Origin: Crocodylus rhombifer
Taxonomy: Eukaryota > Chordata > Crocodylia > Crocodylidae
Assembly: GCA_038503035.1 (NCBI GenBank)
Contig: JAVSML010001154.1
Span: 310,513 to 374,512, forward strand
Reading direction: 5' to 3'
Length of the DNA stretch: 64,000 bases
In this document: in pieces, positions 24,629 through 37,749 of the stretch
Layout: each line of letters begins with the position of its first letter
Position numbering within the stretch: position 1 is the first letter of the stretch
Made by a program: the position numbers and the translations under genes
The notes under the pieces: generated by a model
The model's database searches: none
Seen by the model: the letters and a program-made list of their open reading frames with translations, nothing else
Told to the model about the DNA's origin: nothing

Positions 24629-26330
24629 CTACTTCAACAGAGTTTGACTGTCTTCCAGTGAGGTCATTGTGGCATCTCCAGTTTCACTGTCACTATCTGT
24701 AGAATCACCTGTACCAATTAGTTCCATTTCAGAATCAGATTGAGGCAAATCTGATTCAGGACTATGTGAACCACATTCTCTTCTGCTAAAGAATGGTTTT
24801 ACCAATGGGTCTATGGGCAAGGGCGACTTATCATCACACTGCATCTTTTTCACTAATTGTGCTCCAGAAGCAAGAGATTTTGAGAAATAGAAACAAGCTT
24901 TGCAGGCTCTTCATTTCTTAGTTTATTCCTCTTTTTTTGTCTTGATTGAGCTGAAAGCCTTCCAGTTCTGTTCACAAGAAGCTGCTGTTGGTGGAATGCT
25001 TAGTATCCTTAGAGCAATCCTGGACAACAGTTGGGTGTTATAGTGTCCCGTCCACCATGAGAAGAGATGGTCTCTGCTGCCCGCCAAATGATGTCCTTGC
25101 TGCAAAGTATTTCTTTTGTGCAGCACTCTGCAATGTCTGTCATCACAGCTGTTTCATCCATGCTGGGGACATTCTTAGCTACTTCCATAATTGTATTGAT
25201 AGCAGTAGATAATTTATCTTCTAATAAATGTTGTCCTCTGTGTTGAGGATTCAAAAGGTTTGCTGCTAGATGAACTGGATGAGAGAGAACTCGGATCTCT
25301 TGGTAAACATTTGTTTTACCACTACTACTTTTTTTGGATAGAAGTGAAAAAGGCAAAAGCTCAATTAGATTTTAATTCAGTTGTCTGAATATCTCTGAAA
25401 TATTTGAAAGGCTTTTGTATCTTCAAGTTTCTTGATAGCCACTGAAACGGGTAGTAGCAAATTGAATGCTCCTTGAACTTGAACCCAGAATACATTGTTG
25501 TAGAGAATCTGCTTCCAAATGTTTATGGGAATAATCTGGGATGCTGTGTCATCTATTGAAGCACATTACAAGCAGTTCACTGTATGCAGCAAACTATGTA
25601 AATGCTTTGTAGCTGAGCCCCATCTAGTTTCTCCTGGCAATAAAAGTACACTTTCCTTCCCCTGCTTCTCTTTCTGTAATTTCTTCAAAGTCTGATTAGC
25701 AACATGATGATTGTTGAATACCGTCACCATCGTTTTGCAGTTTGCCAATATTGTCTTCATTGTATTCACACTTACTATGTCCTTTTGCCAAAAGATTCAA
25801 CCCATGAGCAAGACAGCCAAATACTATTAAATGAGGATACTTTGCCTTGAATATTTGCCATGCAGATTTCATGTTACTTGCCTTATCAGTTACAAGGGTT
25901 TATATCCGGGAGGGACCTGCACTTTCAATCTCTTCACTCAGTAATTTGGCTATGTATTCATTTGTATGACGAGAAGATGGAATAGCAATTGCTTTCAGGA
26001 ATATTGGTTCACGTATTGCTAACATAATGTTCAATAAAGGATTTCCTTGTATATCAGTCCGTCCATCCATCTGACATCAGAGTCAGAGATTCTGCTTGAG
26101 CAATCCTTTGAGTAACCATTGTTTGAACTCTGTCATACTCTCTATCTAAGACAGAATATGATAAGCAGTAATGTGACGGTAACTTACGTTGGGCAGATGA
26201 GTTTGTAATGTTCCATCCCGTATTGATTTTCAGTTACAGAAAGAGGTGTACCACTTGCAAATATAGCTCGAGCTAATGTCTCATCTGCTTTTTCTTGATC
26301 TTCTTTTGACATTTTGTCCACACAGCTTGA
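24629..26330 (-). pseudogene. Decayed hAT transposase with DUF659 domain
   Basis: Fragments in several minus-strand frames read in the order of a hAT/DUF659 transposase, starting from the high coordinate. They are: RAIFASGTPLSVTE (about 26235-26280); TLMSDGWTD, the conserved first-Asp motif, near 26060-26090; LLLPGETRWGSATKHLHSL (about 25580-25650); and the hAT C-terminal dimerisation region with ALRILSIPPTAASCEQNW and FSSIKTKK (about 24930-25030). An acidic Ser/Asp-rich tail follows at 24629-24853. Stops and frameshifts separate the pieces, so no full transposase can be made. The element lies antisense to HOMER1 in intron 5. The family call is secure from the motifs; the N-terminal zinc finger was not clearly identified. 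Confidence 0.8.
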
Positions 26331-29300
26331 TAAAAAGCTCAACTGCCTTGAACAGTTACTCATTGTGGATCACATATCTGGTGACAGTGATCTTGAAAGC
26401 AAGGATCCTGCTGCTGCTGCTGCTTCCCCCAGACCTGGCAGCTAAACACTTTCATTTTCCACTTTTTTGCAAATCTGTTATTTCACTTGAGCTACCAAGT
26501 TCGTGCAGCAAAACAGGGGAAAGATTTTTATTTTTAGCTTATTTTAGTCTGGCCTTATCCATCAGAAGGAGAAACGGCATGGAGATTCCCCCCCGAAAGA
26601 ACATTTTGCTGCTCAGTTGCCCTGGCACTAGAGAGCCAAAGGGAAGTATAGTTTGGCTTTGGGCAGGGGACTTAGCTTGCTTTGAGTTAAAACAGATAAA
26701 CAGTTAACTATTATGTAATTTTTAAAAATATGGTTAAGCCTAAACCTCTTTGGGTATTTAGTGCAAGCAGAAAAGCAGGATACCAATATTTTAAATAAGT
26801 AGATAATAGTTCAGAGTTGCATTGGCAACTTTTAAAAAATATAATGTTTTAAAACCATATAGATGCTAGTCTATATTGTGTGATGCTTAACATATTCATT
26901 TGTTTACTTGCATAGCATTTCTGAAGTAGATTTTTTTTTTTTTTTTTTCTCAGATGTTGTTCCCCCCCTTCATTGTATTAGCTTTCTGTATATGGCTTGT
27001 ACTCTTTCAGGGCAGTTTCTACATGTTGTTAAATGTTTCTTCGTTCTTGTTCTGGTGTTAGCATATTCCTGCCCACAATATTTACATCTACCAACTTTCG
27101 TCTGTCCTTCAGTGGCTTGAACTTCGCTCTAATGATGCCACACGCAAGGGTTTTTTTTTCTGATTAGGCATTATTATGACTACTTCAAAGCAAAAGCACT
27201 AAAAAAACAAAACAAAACAGATCTTATACAAACACTTCCAACTTCCACGACTCAAGAAAAGAAATGAGACACTGCTCTGTGTGTTTGCTGAACTGAAAGT
27301 AAAACAAAAATTAATCCTAGTTTTAGTTCTGGTTTTACTTGCAGTCTGAGTTGAAATAAGAATTTTAGCTTTGGTTTTGATTTGACCCGCACAGCCAATT
27401 AGGTGAATTTGTAATTTGATTTTTTTGTTTGGATTAAGTGAGTGTGTTTATCCTCTTGTTTACAAATCAATAAAACATCTATATATTCTCTCACACGCTG
27501 CCTAGGAATAATCGCCTGAAAAACATTAATTACAATTTTGAAACTGCCAAGCTTGCCTAATATTGTATGGGCATCCATTGATTGTCACCTAATGAATTTT
27601 ATGAAACAATGAATTTTTGGAAAGGGAAAATTTCCCACAGAAAAATAAAGCACTGGATATACTCCACATCTCTGCTTTTAGTATCACTGACTGCTTCTAG
27701 TTTGGATATGGGTCACCTGACTGAGCCATAAAATATTGTACTGTTTTGTTTTGTGGGGTTTTTTTGGTGTAGAGGAAGGATTATCATCTTACGTTCTTAA
27801 AGAAAATCCTGGCATTGCTCCCTTTATAAAGTTCTTGTGTGCCATTCTAATATATGTGGTATACAGAGTTAATGCATTTTTTTTAAGTTAACATTCACTA
27901 AGAGGCACCATAGTTAATCCCTGTCCTACAGAAAAGGAGAAGTTTCATAGGAAAAGGATTATGATATTCAGATAAACTATATAGTTATTTGTAAATAGTG
28001 TTTTTCCCCCAATACCAACCACCTTAAGAATTACTTTTTTTGTGACTCCTAATATTAATTTTATTGGAGGATACAGACTAGGGAGACACAATTGGGAACC
28101 TTTCATTAATTCAGGAGTCCTATATTGCACTTCAGTATGTCAAGAATTATGATAATTTTTCTAGAATCAAAAAACCTAGTTATGTATTCAGGATCTTGGA
28201 AGCTCTTAAAACACACACAACTAAGGTTACTGGGCAGATATCGTAATGATACAGGTTGACAGTTTTTAATTTTTGGACATTTTTGGTTTCAGTTCTCTCA
28301 GGTTTGACTGTTGTGTATTTTACCTACCTAACTAGATGGCTGAACAAATAGGGTCTTTTGACATAGTCTAGAGTAGTTTCTACCATACTTTCAAATGCTG
28401 AATCTACTTTCATGTAAACTAAAGCAATACCCTGCTTCACTTGCACCATAACCTTCTGGAGGCTTAACCATCTTAATTCATAAATTTCACACACACCTTC
28501 AGCCAGTCTTTCACATATTACTTTACTTTATATTCCTGTTTCCAGGAGGGTGATACCCCACACTTTAGGAAGCAATCTAGCAATCACTCTGAATTACCAA
28601 GAGCTGCTGCAGTGATTTAAACTTGGTAAGGTTCAATTATTCCTTACTGACAACTGGAATTTTTAAGGATACTCTCAAACGTTGAGGAGGGAAAGTTGTA
28701 ATTCTCCACTACATCTCTTTGGTGCAGACCTCAACCATCTTAATAGTCCCTGATGAGTGTCTCAGCTAGACATCATGATGAATTTAGCATGGATTTGTCC
28801 AAAATATGTTCAGGAACTTTACAGGGAGGTGTTTTCATCAATCTTAAAATATGCAGGTTGTATTCACAAGGCCTCCTGAGCCTACCAGATTTGTTTTAAA
28901 CGGCTTGATTTGAAACTGAACAAGTTTCTTAGCTGTGATGTTTTCTTTTAGGGAATGACTAGACTTCATAACCTGTAACCTCTGACAGACCTTAAACTAA
29001 GGGTTTTTTTCTTTTAATTAAAGATATGTTGGGCTGCATTCTCAACTGTTCCCAATTTCTGCCTGGATATAGAGATCAGAAAGAGGTTCTTAAGGGTCAG
29101 ATGCAGCTTCTAAATGTATTGCATCCAACCCTGACTTATGTTAGAGATACTGAGAAGGACTGTATTGATTCCCTGATATAAAATCTTCTTAGTAATGTTA
29201 CACCAGTGGAGTCGGATGCAATGTAGTTGAACACTTCTCTGTCCCGTAGCTCTCTTACACTGAAGTGTGTAGAGACGGGTAGAAGAACTGACTCTTCTGC

Positions 29301-30429
29301 TTATGTTAGCTTTGTGACAACACAGTGTTTCCCTGTACAGCATTCTGCTGTATGTGGGTAGCAAAGCAGCCATGGCATCCTGGAATTCTGCCCATATGCA
29401 TGCAAAGATTAGAAGTAGGATTTTTCCATCTCAGGCATTCGTCTCACTGCCTACCCTTGAAAGGCCTTTATTTTAAACCTAATAAGATTATCTTAAATGA
29501 GGATAGTTTGACTTTGTGATAGGACTTACAAAAGCTTATGGAAGAACTAGTTTTTGGGGGGGAGGGGAAGCATGAACAGCTCGCGTGCGAGTGTGCACTC
29601 TTGCTCACTCTTGTTCTCTCAAAGGACTGTTGAAATCACTTCTAAGCTGTTAATTGTTTTGAGTTAACAAATCTAGAACCAGTAGAATTAATAAAGATGC
29701 TTTTTGCTCTTAGAATTCTTTTGAAATGAGAGAGAAATCCTCATGTCTCAGTAGCTTTCTTTTCATATTAAAGGATTACTTTGTATTGTGGTAAGGGGGA
29801 GAAAAACCTGGTCAAGGGTTTCAGAAAATGCCACAAGTTCTTTAATTGTTCCTATGAACTGGAACTCTTGGTTTCAGTGCCTCTTGTCCAAAATGCTTTG
29901 TGGTATGGTACTTTGGAGTTCATTATCTTTGTCTTTCATTGAGGGCTCCCTAAATGATCATCTGTTTGCCCCTCCGCACCCCCCTTCCACCCCCCCGTTC
30001 AGAGATGTGCTCTCCAAAATAATTTAACTGAAGTGTAACACATTCGTATTGGAAACCTTTGGTCTGGTTCCAGGTCCTGCAAAGTAAAGTGGGTAATCAG
30101 GCTATTAGACACTCAGCATGCCATAAAATGAAGCTTTCATCCCACTTGCACCATTCGATTTGGATTATCAGGCAGTTATTTGTGCATCTATAAACTATCA
30201 AACTAAGATGGAGAGCTGCTGCTAGCAGGTCCCATCAACTCTTACCTTGTAAGGGTGCAATTAATTACACATTAAAGTTTGCAGGTGCTAATTCTAAAGG
30301 TTAGTCTGTTAAGGTTAACAAGTGCTAGTGTTTGGGGTCAATACTCTCTCTAATGTGCACTACTCAGACCTGCCACTAGAGGGTGGGCAAGCAGTAGTCT
30401 GTCTGGGGGCTGCAACCATGTTCCATGCC
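26331..30429. other. Intronic, no feature recognised
   Basis: About 4 kb without a mobile element I can name. T runs lie at 26930-26948. GACCCGCACAGCC near 27386 may be a lone transposon end. Confidence 0.4.
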
Positions 30430-30439
30430 NNNNNNNNNN
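30430..30439. other. Assembly gap (10 N)
   Basis: Ten N. Unlike the gap at 40841, the flanks are not obvious duplicates of each other. Confidence 1.
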
Positions 30440-30529
30440 ATTACTGTCACTTTAAGCATAACTGAAATAAGGTTAGACTTACACATGTGTTGCTCACCAC
30501 AAGAGCATGCAGAAGCAGCAGTTGCATCA

Positions 30530-30795
30530 TAACAGCATGGCCAATCTGATTACCTTCTGAAACGAGATGACTGGCTCTGTGGTTGCAGGAAGAGCAGTGG
30601 ACATGAAATATCTTGACTTTAGCAAGGCTTTTGATATAGTCTCCCACAACATTCTCATAAGCAAACTAAGGAAGTATGGGCTGGATGAATGGACTGTAAA
30701 GTGGATAGGAAATTGGCTGGTTCTTCAGGCTTAAAGGGTAGTAATCAACAGCTCAATGTCTAGTTGGCAGCCAGCATCAAGTAGAGTGATCAAAA
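30530..30795 (+). mobile_element. CR1 LINE reverse transcriptase fragment
   Basis: The + frame reads the CR1 RT block DFSKAFDIVSHNILISKLRK and then the words GLDEW and WIGNWL. It is truncated at both ends; the left side may continue into the gap. The same RT segment occurs in minus orientation at 49780-49930. Confidence 0.8.
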
Positions 30796-31350
30796 ATTAT
30801 AAATGACGGTCACCATCAAGTATCACTTTATATGCAATGTATTTAACATATTTCATTTGTTTGAAAGGTAAGAATTACTGTTTATATAACTCCAAATAAT
30901 GCCCAATGGGTCACATTCTACACTAGTTGCATCGGTCTGTATAGTAGTTATTGACGAGAGTTTCTAGTCAAGGGTTAGGACATTTTTTATTCACACATGT
31001 AATGGAGAGAGAGAGTCCCTGTCCCATATAGGTTAGAAATGAAGTATGAAGTGAGACAACAGGTGGATACAGCACGCCAGACTATGGAAGTCAGCACATT
31101 GATTTGCTATCACCTGTAGTGCTCTAGTCTGAATGCTGGGCTGCTGTTTCTGATTAACTCTGTCTGGAATAAGGATACCTTATTTTGAAAAGCTTAATCT
31201 GTTTCCAACAAAATTGAGAGTGGCTATTTCAAAATCATTCCAATCACTTTGTAGACTAGCTCTAAATCTAACTGATAACCCCAAATAACTGCTTCAGATA
31301 GGATGTTTTCTATATTCAGTAGAGCCCAAAACTTTAAGAACAACATTATT
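30796..31350. other. Intronic, no feature recognised
   Basis: Unique-looking A/T-rich sequence between two CR1 fragments. Confidence 0.4.
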
Positions 31351-31351
31351 A

Positions 31352-32536
31352 CATAGATTTCATAGAACTTAGGGCTGGAAGGGATCATCAAACCTTAGAG
31401 ATCATGAAGTCCAGCTTCCTACCCCAGGGGCAGGAAGTCAGCTAGGGTAAAAGATAAGCATTCAAATGTTTCTTGAATGCGTCCAAAGTAGGTGACTGCA
31501 CCACTTCTGGAGGGAGCTTATTCCAGGCTTTGGGGGCTCAGACAGTAAAGAATTCTTTTCTTATGTCCAGCCTACAACAGTCTTGGAGGAGTTTGACTTG
31601 ATCCTTGTTTTTCTTTGGGGCACTCTGGTGAACAGACGTTCTCCCAGATCCTGATGCAGACCCTTTATATACTTAGAAGCAGCCACCACGTTCCCCCTGA
31701 ACCTGCGCTTTTCCAGGCTGAAAAGTCCCATGGCTCTCAGCCTCTCTTCATAAGGCCTATTCTCTCGCCCTTTGATCATGTGCATGGCTCTCCTCTGGGC
31801 TTTCTCAAGCTTCTCAACATCCTGCTTGAATTGTGGAGCCCAGAATTGGATGCAGTACTCCAGCTGCTGCCTCACCAAGGCCGAGGATAGTGGGAGGATG
31901 ACATCCTGAGGTTTACTTGAGAAGCATCTATGGATGCAAGCCAGAGTTTTTTGTTTGCTTTACCAGCTGTGACATTGCATTGGTGGCTCATGTTCATCTT
32001 GTGGTCAGTCATGACCCTCAAATCTCTTTCAGCCCTGGTGCTAGCAAGCGTAGCACTGCTGAGCCTATAAGTCTGCTGTGGGGCTTTTTTTCCCCTGTGG
32101 TGGAGTATCTTACATTTATCGGTACTGAATGTTATCAGGTTCATATCTGCCCACTTACTAAGTTTATCCAAGCTAGCCTGGATTGCTAGCCTGTCCTTGA
32201 GTGTGGACAATATACCCCAAAGCTTTGTGTCATTGGCGAACTTGGCCAGTGCACTTGTGACACCAATGTCCACATCATTGATAAAAATGTTAAAGAGAAC
32301 CGGTCCAAGGACAGAGCCTTGGGGGACACCACTGGTCACAGAGTGCCATAATGATTCACTACCATCAACTACTACTCCCTGGGTCCAACCTCTGAGCCAA
32401 TTTCCCAGCCATCGGACTGTGGTGTAGCTGAGGCCACAGTTGGCCAGTTTTTCCATAAGGAGGTCATGGGACACTAGATCAGCATGATAACAGATGTAAC
32501 TTCCCACACAACTGATAAATTTTCTCAAATTTTGAG
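31352..32536 (-). mobile_element. CR1 LINE, 5'-truncated
   Basis: The 3' end lies at the left: TAGGGCTGGAAGGGATCATC is the inverted CR1 3' signature. Minus-strand frames at 31872-32555 and 31561-31878 give the RT C-terminal half (GVPQGSVLGPVLFNIFIND) and the thumb/C-terminal region (QLEYCIQFWAPQFKQDVEKL, RRAMHMIKGR). The YADD-equivalent reads FANDT, where the family has FADDT, so a catalytic Asp is lost. No endonuclease domain is present. CR1 retrotransposes by target-primed reverse transcription and is usually truncated at the 5' end, as here. The element is antisense to HOMER1. Confidence 0.92.
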
Positions 32537-32537
32537 G

Positions 32538-32867
32538 GGTGTAGACTGTAGCCATGTTGGTCTAAGGACATTAGGCAGACACGGTTCTTTGGGTAAATCT
32601 GATATTTTTTTATTAGACCAACTCAAGTAGTTGGGAAAATTCATCTTAGCAAGCTTTCAGGTTTTAAATGTCCTGTGTCAGGCTGAGGAAGCATCTACAA
32701 TTGGTGTGTGCTCTTCATTCCACACAGGAAGAGCTCACACCAACTGCAGATGCTTCCTCAGCCTGACATGGGGTATTTAACCCTGAAAGCTTGCTAAAAA
32801 GAATTTTCTCAACTATTTGAGTTGGTCTAATAAAAGATATCAGATTTACCTAAAGAACCATGTCTCC
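32538..32867. mobile_element. Penelope-like foldback copy A
   Basis: The two halves are inverted copies. The left half holds TATTAGACCAACTC...AGCAAGCTTTCAGG; the right half holds CCTGAAAGCTTGCTA...GAGTTGGTCTAATAAAAGAT. The flanks CTCAAATTTTGAGG (32524-32537) and CTCAGATTTTAAAGG (32868-32882) look like a diverged target duplication. Each arm contains a CTGA...hairpin...GAAAGC arrangement resembling a degenerate hammerhead motif. Assignment to Penelope-like elements rests on the 3'-tail style and is tentative. Confidence 0.55.
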
Positions 32868-32884
32868 CTCAGATTTTAAAGGAT

Positions 32885-33147
32885 GTATTTGGTAGCCATG
32901 TTAGTCTGAGACGCAAATAAATGCAAAGCTCTGAACCAAGAGTTCTAGAGATGATACCTTTTTATTAGACCAACTAAAAAATTGCAAAAAAAATTCTTTT
33001 TCTGCAAGCCTTCAGGTGCATACACCCTTCCTCAGGGAAAATTAAAGATGGTCTCCTGGTCCCAGATAAACAGACTTCCACCTCCTGCTTCCTCTACAAA
33101 AATGAAGTTTATTTTCTACCTATGGGGACTTTTTGCCATCTTTAATT
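32885..33147 (-). mobile_element. Penelope-like copy B
   Basis: On the minus strand it reads CCTGAGGAAGGGTGTATGCA, then CCTGAAGGCTTGCAG, then TTAGTTGGTCTAATAAAAAG, and ends with CTAACATGGCTACC. It is the same family as 32538-32867 and 45449-45754 but a single arm. A 14-bp inverted pair AAAATTAAAGATGG/CCATCTTTAATTTT flanks its 5' segment (33037 and 33136). Confidence 0.55.
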
Positions 33148-33148
33148 T

Positions 33149-33425
33149 TCATAGTTCCTAGGGTTGGAAGGGACCTGAGTAGATCATCTAGTCCGACCCC
33201 CTGCCATGGCAGGAAACAATACTGGGGTCAAACAACCCCAGCAAGATGTTCATCTAACCTCCTCTTAAAAACCCCCAGGGTAGGAGCCAGGACCACCTCT
33301 CTTGGAAGTTGGTTCCAGATCCTATCTGCCCTGACCGTGAAGTAGCGCTTCCTGATATCTAACCTAAACCTTCCCTCTGCCAGCTTGTGACTGTTTTTCC
33401 TGGTCACTCCTGGAATTTTCCCTGA
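33149..33425 (-). mobile_element. CR1 LINE 3'-end fragment
   Basis: CCTAGGGTTGGAAGGGACCT, then ATCATCTAGTCCGACCCCC, then AACCTCCTCTTAAAAACCCC is the inverted 3'UTR of a CR1. It looks young and well preserved. It stops at about 33425, so the copy is strongly 5'-truncated. Confidence 0.88.
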
Positions 33426-35243
33426 CCCTCAAATTTTAAAACACTGCCAGATCCCTTTTTCCCCCTGCCATATATATCCTACCTATTAAATAAACATAGA
33501 GTTAAATCTTGGTCAATTATTTTAGTAAATAAAAATAATATAGACAAAGATTTCTCTGGAGATGAACATGAAGTCAGGATCCTTTAACAGTCTCTGAAAT
33601 TGTTTCTTCTTGACCAAAACTTTCAGACTAATTGAGGGGAAGGGAGAGCTTACTGATTTTGGCCCAGTTTGTCTTCTACTACTCATTTCAAAATGAGTGA
33701 CAAACTGGCAAAAGCTTAAAATTTTCTTTGAAAAAAATATTTCAATAAAATATGAAACCCACCCTTCCCATTTTAAAATCAGAGTTCCTTTAGTCTACAT
33801 AATTTACAAGCCTGATTTATTTTTATTGTTCTAAAAATGCTGATGAGCATATAAGATAGTTTAGAAATTGCAGTTTTACTTAAAGGTCTTGTTTGACTAA
33901 AGATCAAACACAACGGTAGCAACTGTGAGAGCCCAGTGAATGAAGACCTCATATTGGATATGTGCAGTGGCTATTGATTTGTTCATTTTGTTGCCCACAT
34001 TGTTATTGAAAATAGTTTCCTTTTAAAATAAGTAAAAAAAAAAAAATAAAAAAAAAAAAAAAATGAATGTCAAAGACAAAAGCAGGGAAGAAAAGAGGGC
34101 AAAGGATAAACCAGACAAATGAATAGCTGCAGGCCACTTCTTCATAAGACAGAGTTTCACATATTTAAAACAAATTTGGTAGTTTTAATCTAATGTAATT
34201 ATGAAGTACAAAGGCACATCATACCAGAATTTGATAATATCTAAATACATGGGAATTGCAAAACACTAGTAAATTGCATGGCTATGTGAGGATTAGACAC
34301 AGGCCCTAGTCATTTCTATCACTGCATTTTGTGATCCTTAACATTTACTTGCTCAAATGTCTGACAGCTCAGTAGAAAAAAATAGTTTAGGCTTTATATT
34401 TAAACTATTGACTCTAAGTAATTGCATGGTTATCATGGGAGATAAAACTAGGCTTAATTAAATTTACCATCATCTCATATAGTGTTTCCTTAATGGAATA
34501 AAATTACTGTTGGCATGTGAAGTGACCATGGAACTCGGGCACTAGCTGTGCGGTTAATGTGTGTCACTGTACTTATGACTGTCAATTTACTTATCCCAAT
34601 AATACACAAATGAGTTAAGCACAGCAGTTGCTACTTGATATTATTATTATAATATTGCCCGGAACACAGTAGCTGAGGATGTCTTAGAGAATCATTAAGA
34701 ATGATTTTTTTTTTTAACTGCCTAATCAACACTCATACTTTGGTAAGTAAAAGTAAATGCCCCCTCTATCTTTTGCTTCTGTTGCAAGACACAGCAATTA
34801 TGTCAGGCGTTTTGCTCTATCCAGTGTTTTTCCCTAGGGACTTGTTTTAGGGAACATGAGCGTCAGGGTTATCATGGAGACTTCATCAAAGGTTCCTATA
34901 AGTATTAGAACAAGTGTCTCTTTTGTTTCTCAGCCACTACTTTTGTCAATGGTGTGACTGACAGAAATATAACCCATAGGCTAAAGGCTAGATGATGACA
35001 GACTCCCATGCACAGGGGTGCTGGAAGATATGGGGGCAAGAGTATCCATCCCTGACATAATCTACACTAGCACATAGTGCTTCCCAGAAGCAAAGACAGT
35101 GGTCCCCTTCCCTGTACACAATTATGTAGGTGGAAAAGCTTATGCAATACTCCTGTCTACTGGGTTGCTTAGTTCCTCCCAGTTGACTGTGAGCTGGTAT
35201 ATCTGCATACTCTGCTATGCGGGACCATGCTTGAATCCAATCA

Positions 35244-35247
<4 letters not shown>
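33426..35247. other. Intronic, no feature except A-run
   Basis: A near-pure A run lies at 34031-34063. Otherwise unique-looking. Confidence 0.45.

Positions 35248-35293
<46 letters not shown>
35248..35293. repeat. (GT)23 microsatellite
   Basis: Uninterrupted GT dinucleotides, likely length-polymorphic. Confidence 0.97.
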
Positions 35294-35295
<2 letters not shown>

Positions 35296-36413
35296 ACTGG
35301 TGTAACTGAGAACAGAATATGTCCCTTTGTCTCTACACTTGCTGCTGGATTTAAGAGACGAAAGAGTGAATTCTGCTCTTACCAAGTCCACTGAAAGTGA
35401 TGAGGTTATTCAGGTTTACAAAGGGTAACTGAGAGCAAAATTTGGCATAGCCCTTAAATTCCCAGATTTGATAGAACCACAACAAATGAAAGAAGGCCAG
35501 CATAGGGAGCTCATCACTGGTCACTCTGCCATCTCTTAATGACGGTATAGTGTTAAAGTAGAGATCACAGTGGTCCTTATGTAAATCGTCATCTTAGAGT
35601 AAAACTTTTGAAAGCACCAAATAACTTATGTCTTGTCGACATAATAAGAATGCTTTAGGAAAAATGATTTGAAATGACTAAAGATGTAAATTTAAAAACA
35701 TTTACTTAAATGGCATTAAATGTTTGTGCAGGCTTGCTTACTCAGAATAAAGATAATTAAGTTCCCTTAATTTAGTTTCTGAATAAGTCTGTCCACACAA
35801 ATGTTTAATGCACTTAATGATTAATCCACTTTAACAATCACTCTTTGATTAACTGTGAGTGTCCCTGTATAGACATACACTTCCTCAGTTATTTAATCCA
35901 GTGCCTGGCTCTTGAAAGCAACCACATCATCTACTCCTTTCCATAACCTGATCAAGATCTATTTCTCATTGACTTTCTTTGACTCAAATGCCTGGCTCAC
36001 TTTAGAAAATGGGACTTAAGTAACAACCAATACCATTTCCAACAAGTAACAATTTATTTTGTACCATAGCAACTGTAGGAAACTCAAAGCGCAGTGGTGT
36101 ATGTAGTAAAAGTCTTTGTAGACTTCAGTTGTGGAAAACAGAAGTATACTCATCTTGCCCATTTATCATAACTATTAAACTCAGTAAAACTACTGAGCAA
36201 TTGTAGCAGTGGTTGTAGACCGAGGACCAGGCTGGTTCTTGTGCAATTTCAGAGGACTTTTAGACGTTCAAAATTCTAATGATGGTGAAATAAGTTTAGA
36301 AATTATTCAGCCTTTTGTAAGAGCAAGCTTAGCTGACACTTGTAAAAACACACTTGTTTATGTTATAGATGTTAGAGGTAGACTTTCAATAGTCATATAG
36401 AGATGGTTTGGAT

Positions 36414-36641
36414 TAGGGGTCATAACCTATGACCTATGGAGCCATTTAATCCAGTCCACAGATGTGGAGCTTCAGCAGCATTTGGTGGTCACTCCACTGC
36501 AGGGAGAAGTGGTGGTCTTGAGAATGAAGACAAGCAGGTGGTGGCAGCGAAATCCTAGCATCCAGCTGCCTGCCCATCTCTGATCCAAGCTAGGTCATTT
36601 CAGCCTGCAACCTTAGAAGGTTTCCAACTGCTGGCCTAAAT
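36414..36641. mobile_element. Possible hAT-like MITE
   Basis: AGGGGTCATAACCTATGACC on the left and GAAGGTTTCCAACTGCTGGCC on the right are weak inverted ends around a GC-rich core, similar in style to the copy at 4326. No target duplication found. Confidence 0.35.
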
Positions 36642-37749
36642 GATTGGACATCATCTGTTTAGTATAAATAAAATTGCTAAGACAAAAATGATACCTTATT
36701 TAAAAGAAATCTGAGCCTTTCCAGCCCGTGAGATCTGTTGTACCCTGATAAGTTAAACGGACACAACTTGTTTATTGTCATCTTCACAACACAGTGTACA
36801 AAATGCATTAAGGCAACTGTTGCTGACATGGCAGTCTATGAAAAATCCAAGTGAAAATTGGTGATAAACTACCATATGTGTGGGAAAAGCCAAAGCAGGC
36901 AGAGGCTGAAAACTCTTAGATCTGCAGCATTTTTCTGATGGAAGAGGACAGGTTTCTTTTCCCACAGGTTGAGTCAAATCTTTTACTTCTTAAATCCCAG
37001 GATCGCTCAAATTCTAAAGCAGAAGCTCTGCCTCAGTATTGAATCTGTGTTCTGGATCTAAAGGGGCCATAGCTCCACAGCTATGAGCCTATTTACTCTT
37101 CTGTTGCTACCAGTTCTGCCAGCAGTAGATTCACAAGTAGACCAAGGCAGATCCAGCCATACTGCCCTTCTTTGGCTGTGCCATGCACGTGCAATGAGCT
37201 CTGAGCTTGCCTGGTAGTTAGCATAGCTCCTCCTGGCACTACTGCTTTCATGTGGCTCCAGAGCCCAGGGAGTGAGCACTGGTCCTGCTCATCATCCTCT
37301 TTTTTTTTCCCCTTGATATTGAATTCAGCAAGTGGGTACAGGGCAAGGACAAAGAGCAATAGAGTTTGTCCCCTGGTCTCTGGAGCTGCATGAAAGTGAT
37401 CACTCTGGTGAGAGCTAGTGTTGATTTGCAGGAGCCTATGGTGAACTGAGAGCTCACTGTGCTAAGTAGGTGAGCATGTGCATGTGTGGCATGGCCCGGG
37501 TAGGGAGAGTTTAACCACATTGTTGTGCCCCCCTGGATCTGCCCTTGGGCCCTGAACCCATCCCTCAAGACTTCATTGTATTTCATTGTGCTGAGCAGCA
37601 TATTGCACAAGGCAGGTTTTCCTAATCCCATGCTCTTGCAATGATCTTCCTGATTGTTGAGGAGGATATTCTTAACAATAGTTGTTCCTCTGTACACGCA
37701 GAAGTGGATTCCCTACATGACATCTTGCAGATGCAAAATCTTTTTGAAC
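36642..37749. other. Intronic, no feature recognised
   Basis: Several short overlapping open frames at 36753-37697, none with recognisable motifs. Confidence 0.4.

Noticed and set aside
35248..35293. (GT)n as Z-DNA regulatory element
   Set aside because: Dinucleotide repeats of this length are common in introns; nothing else nearby suggests regulation.
37058..37697. Nested minus-strand open frames
   Set aside because: Overlapping shadows with no motif, close to the 5' truncation point of a + strand CR1.
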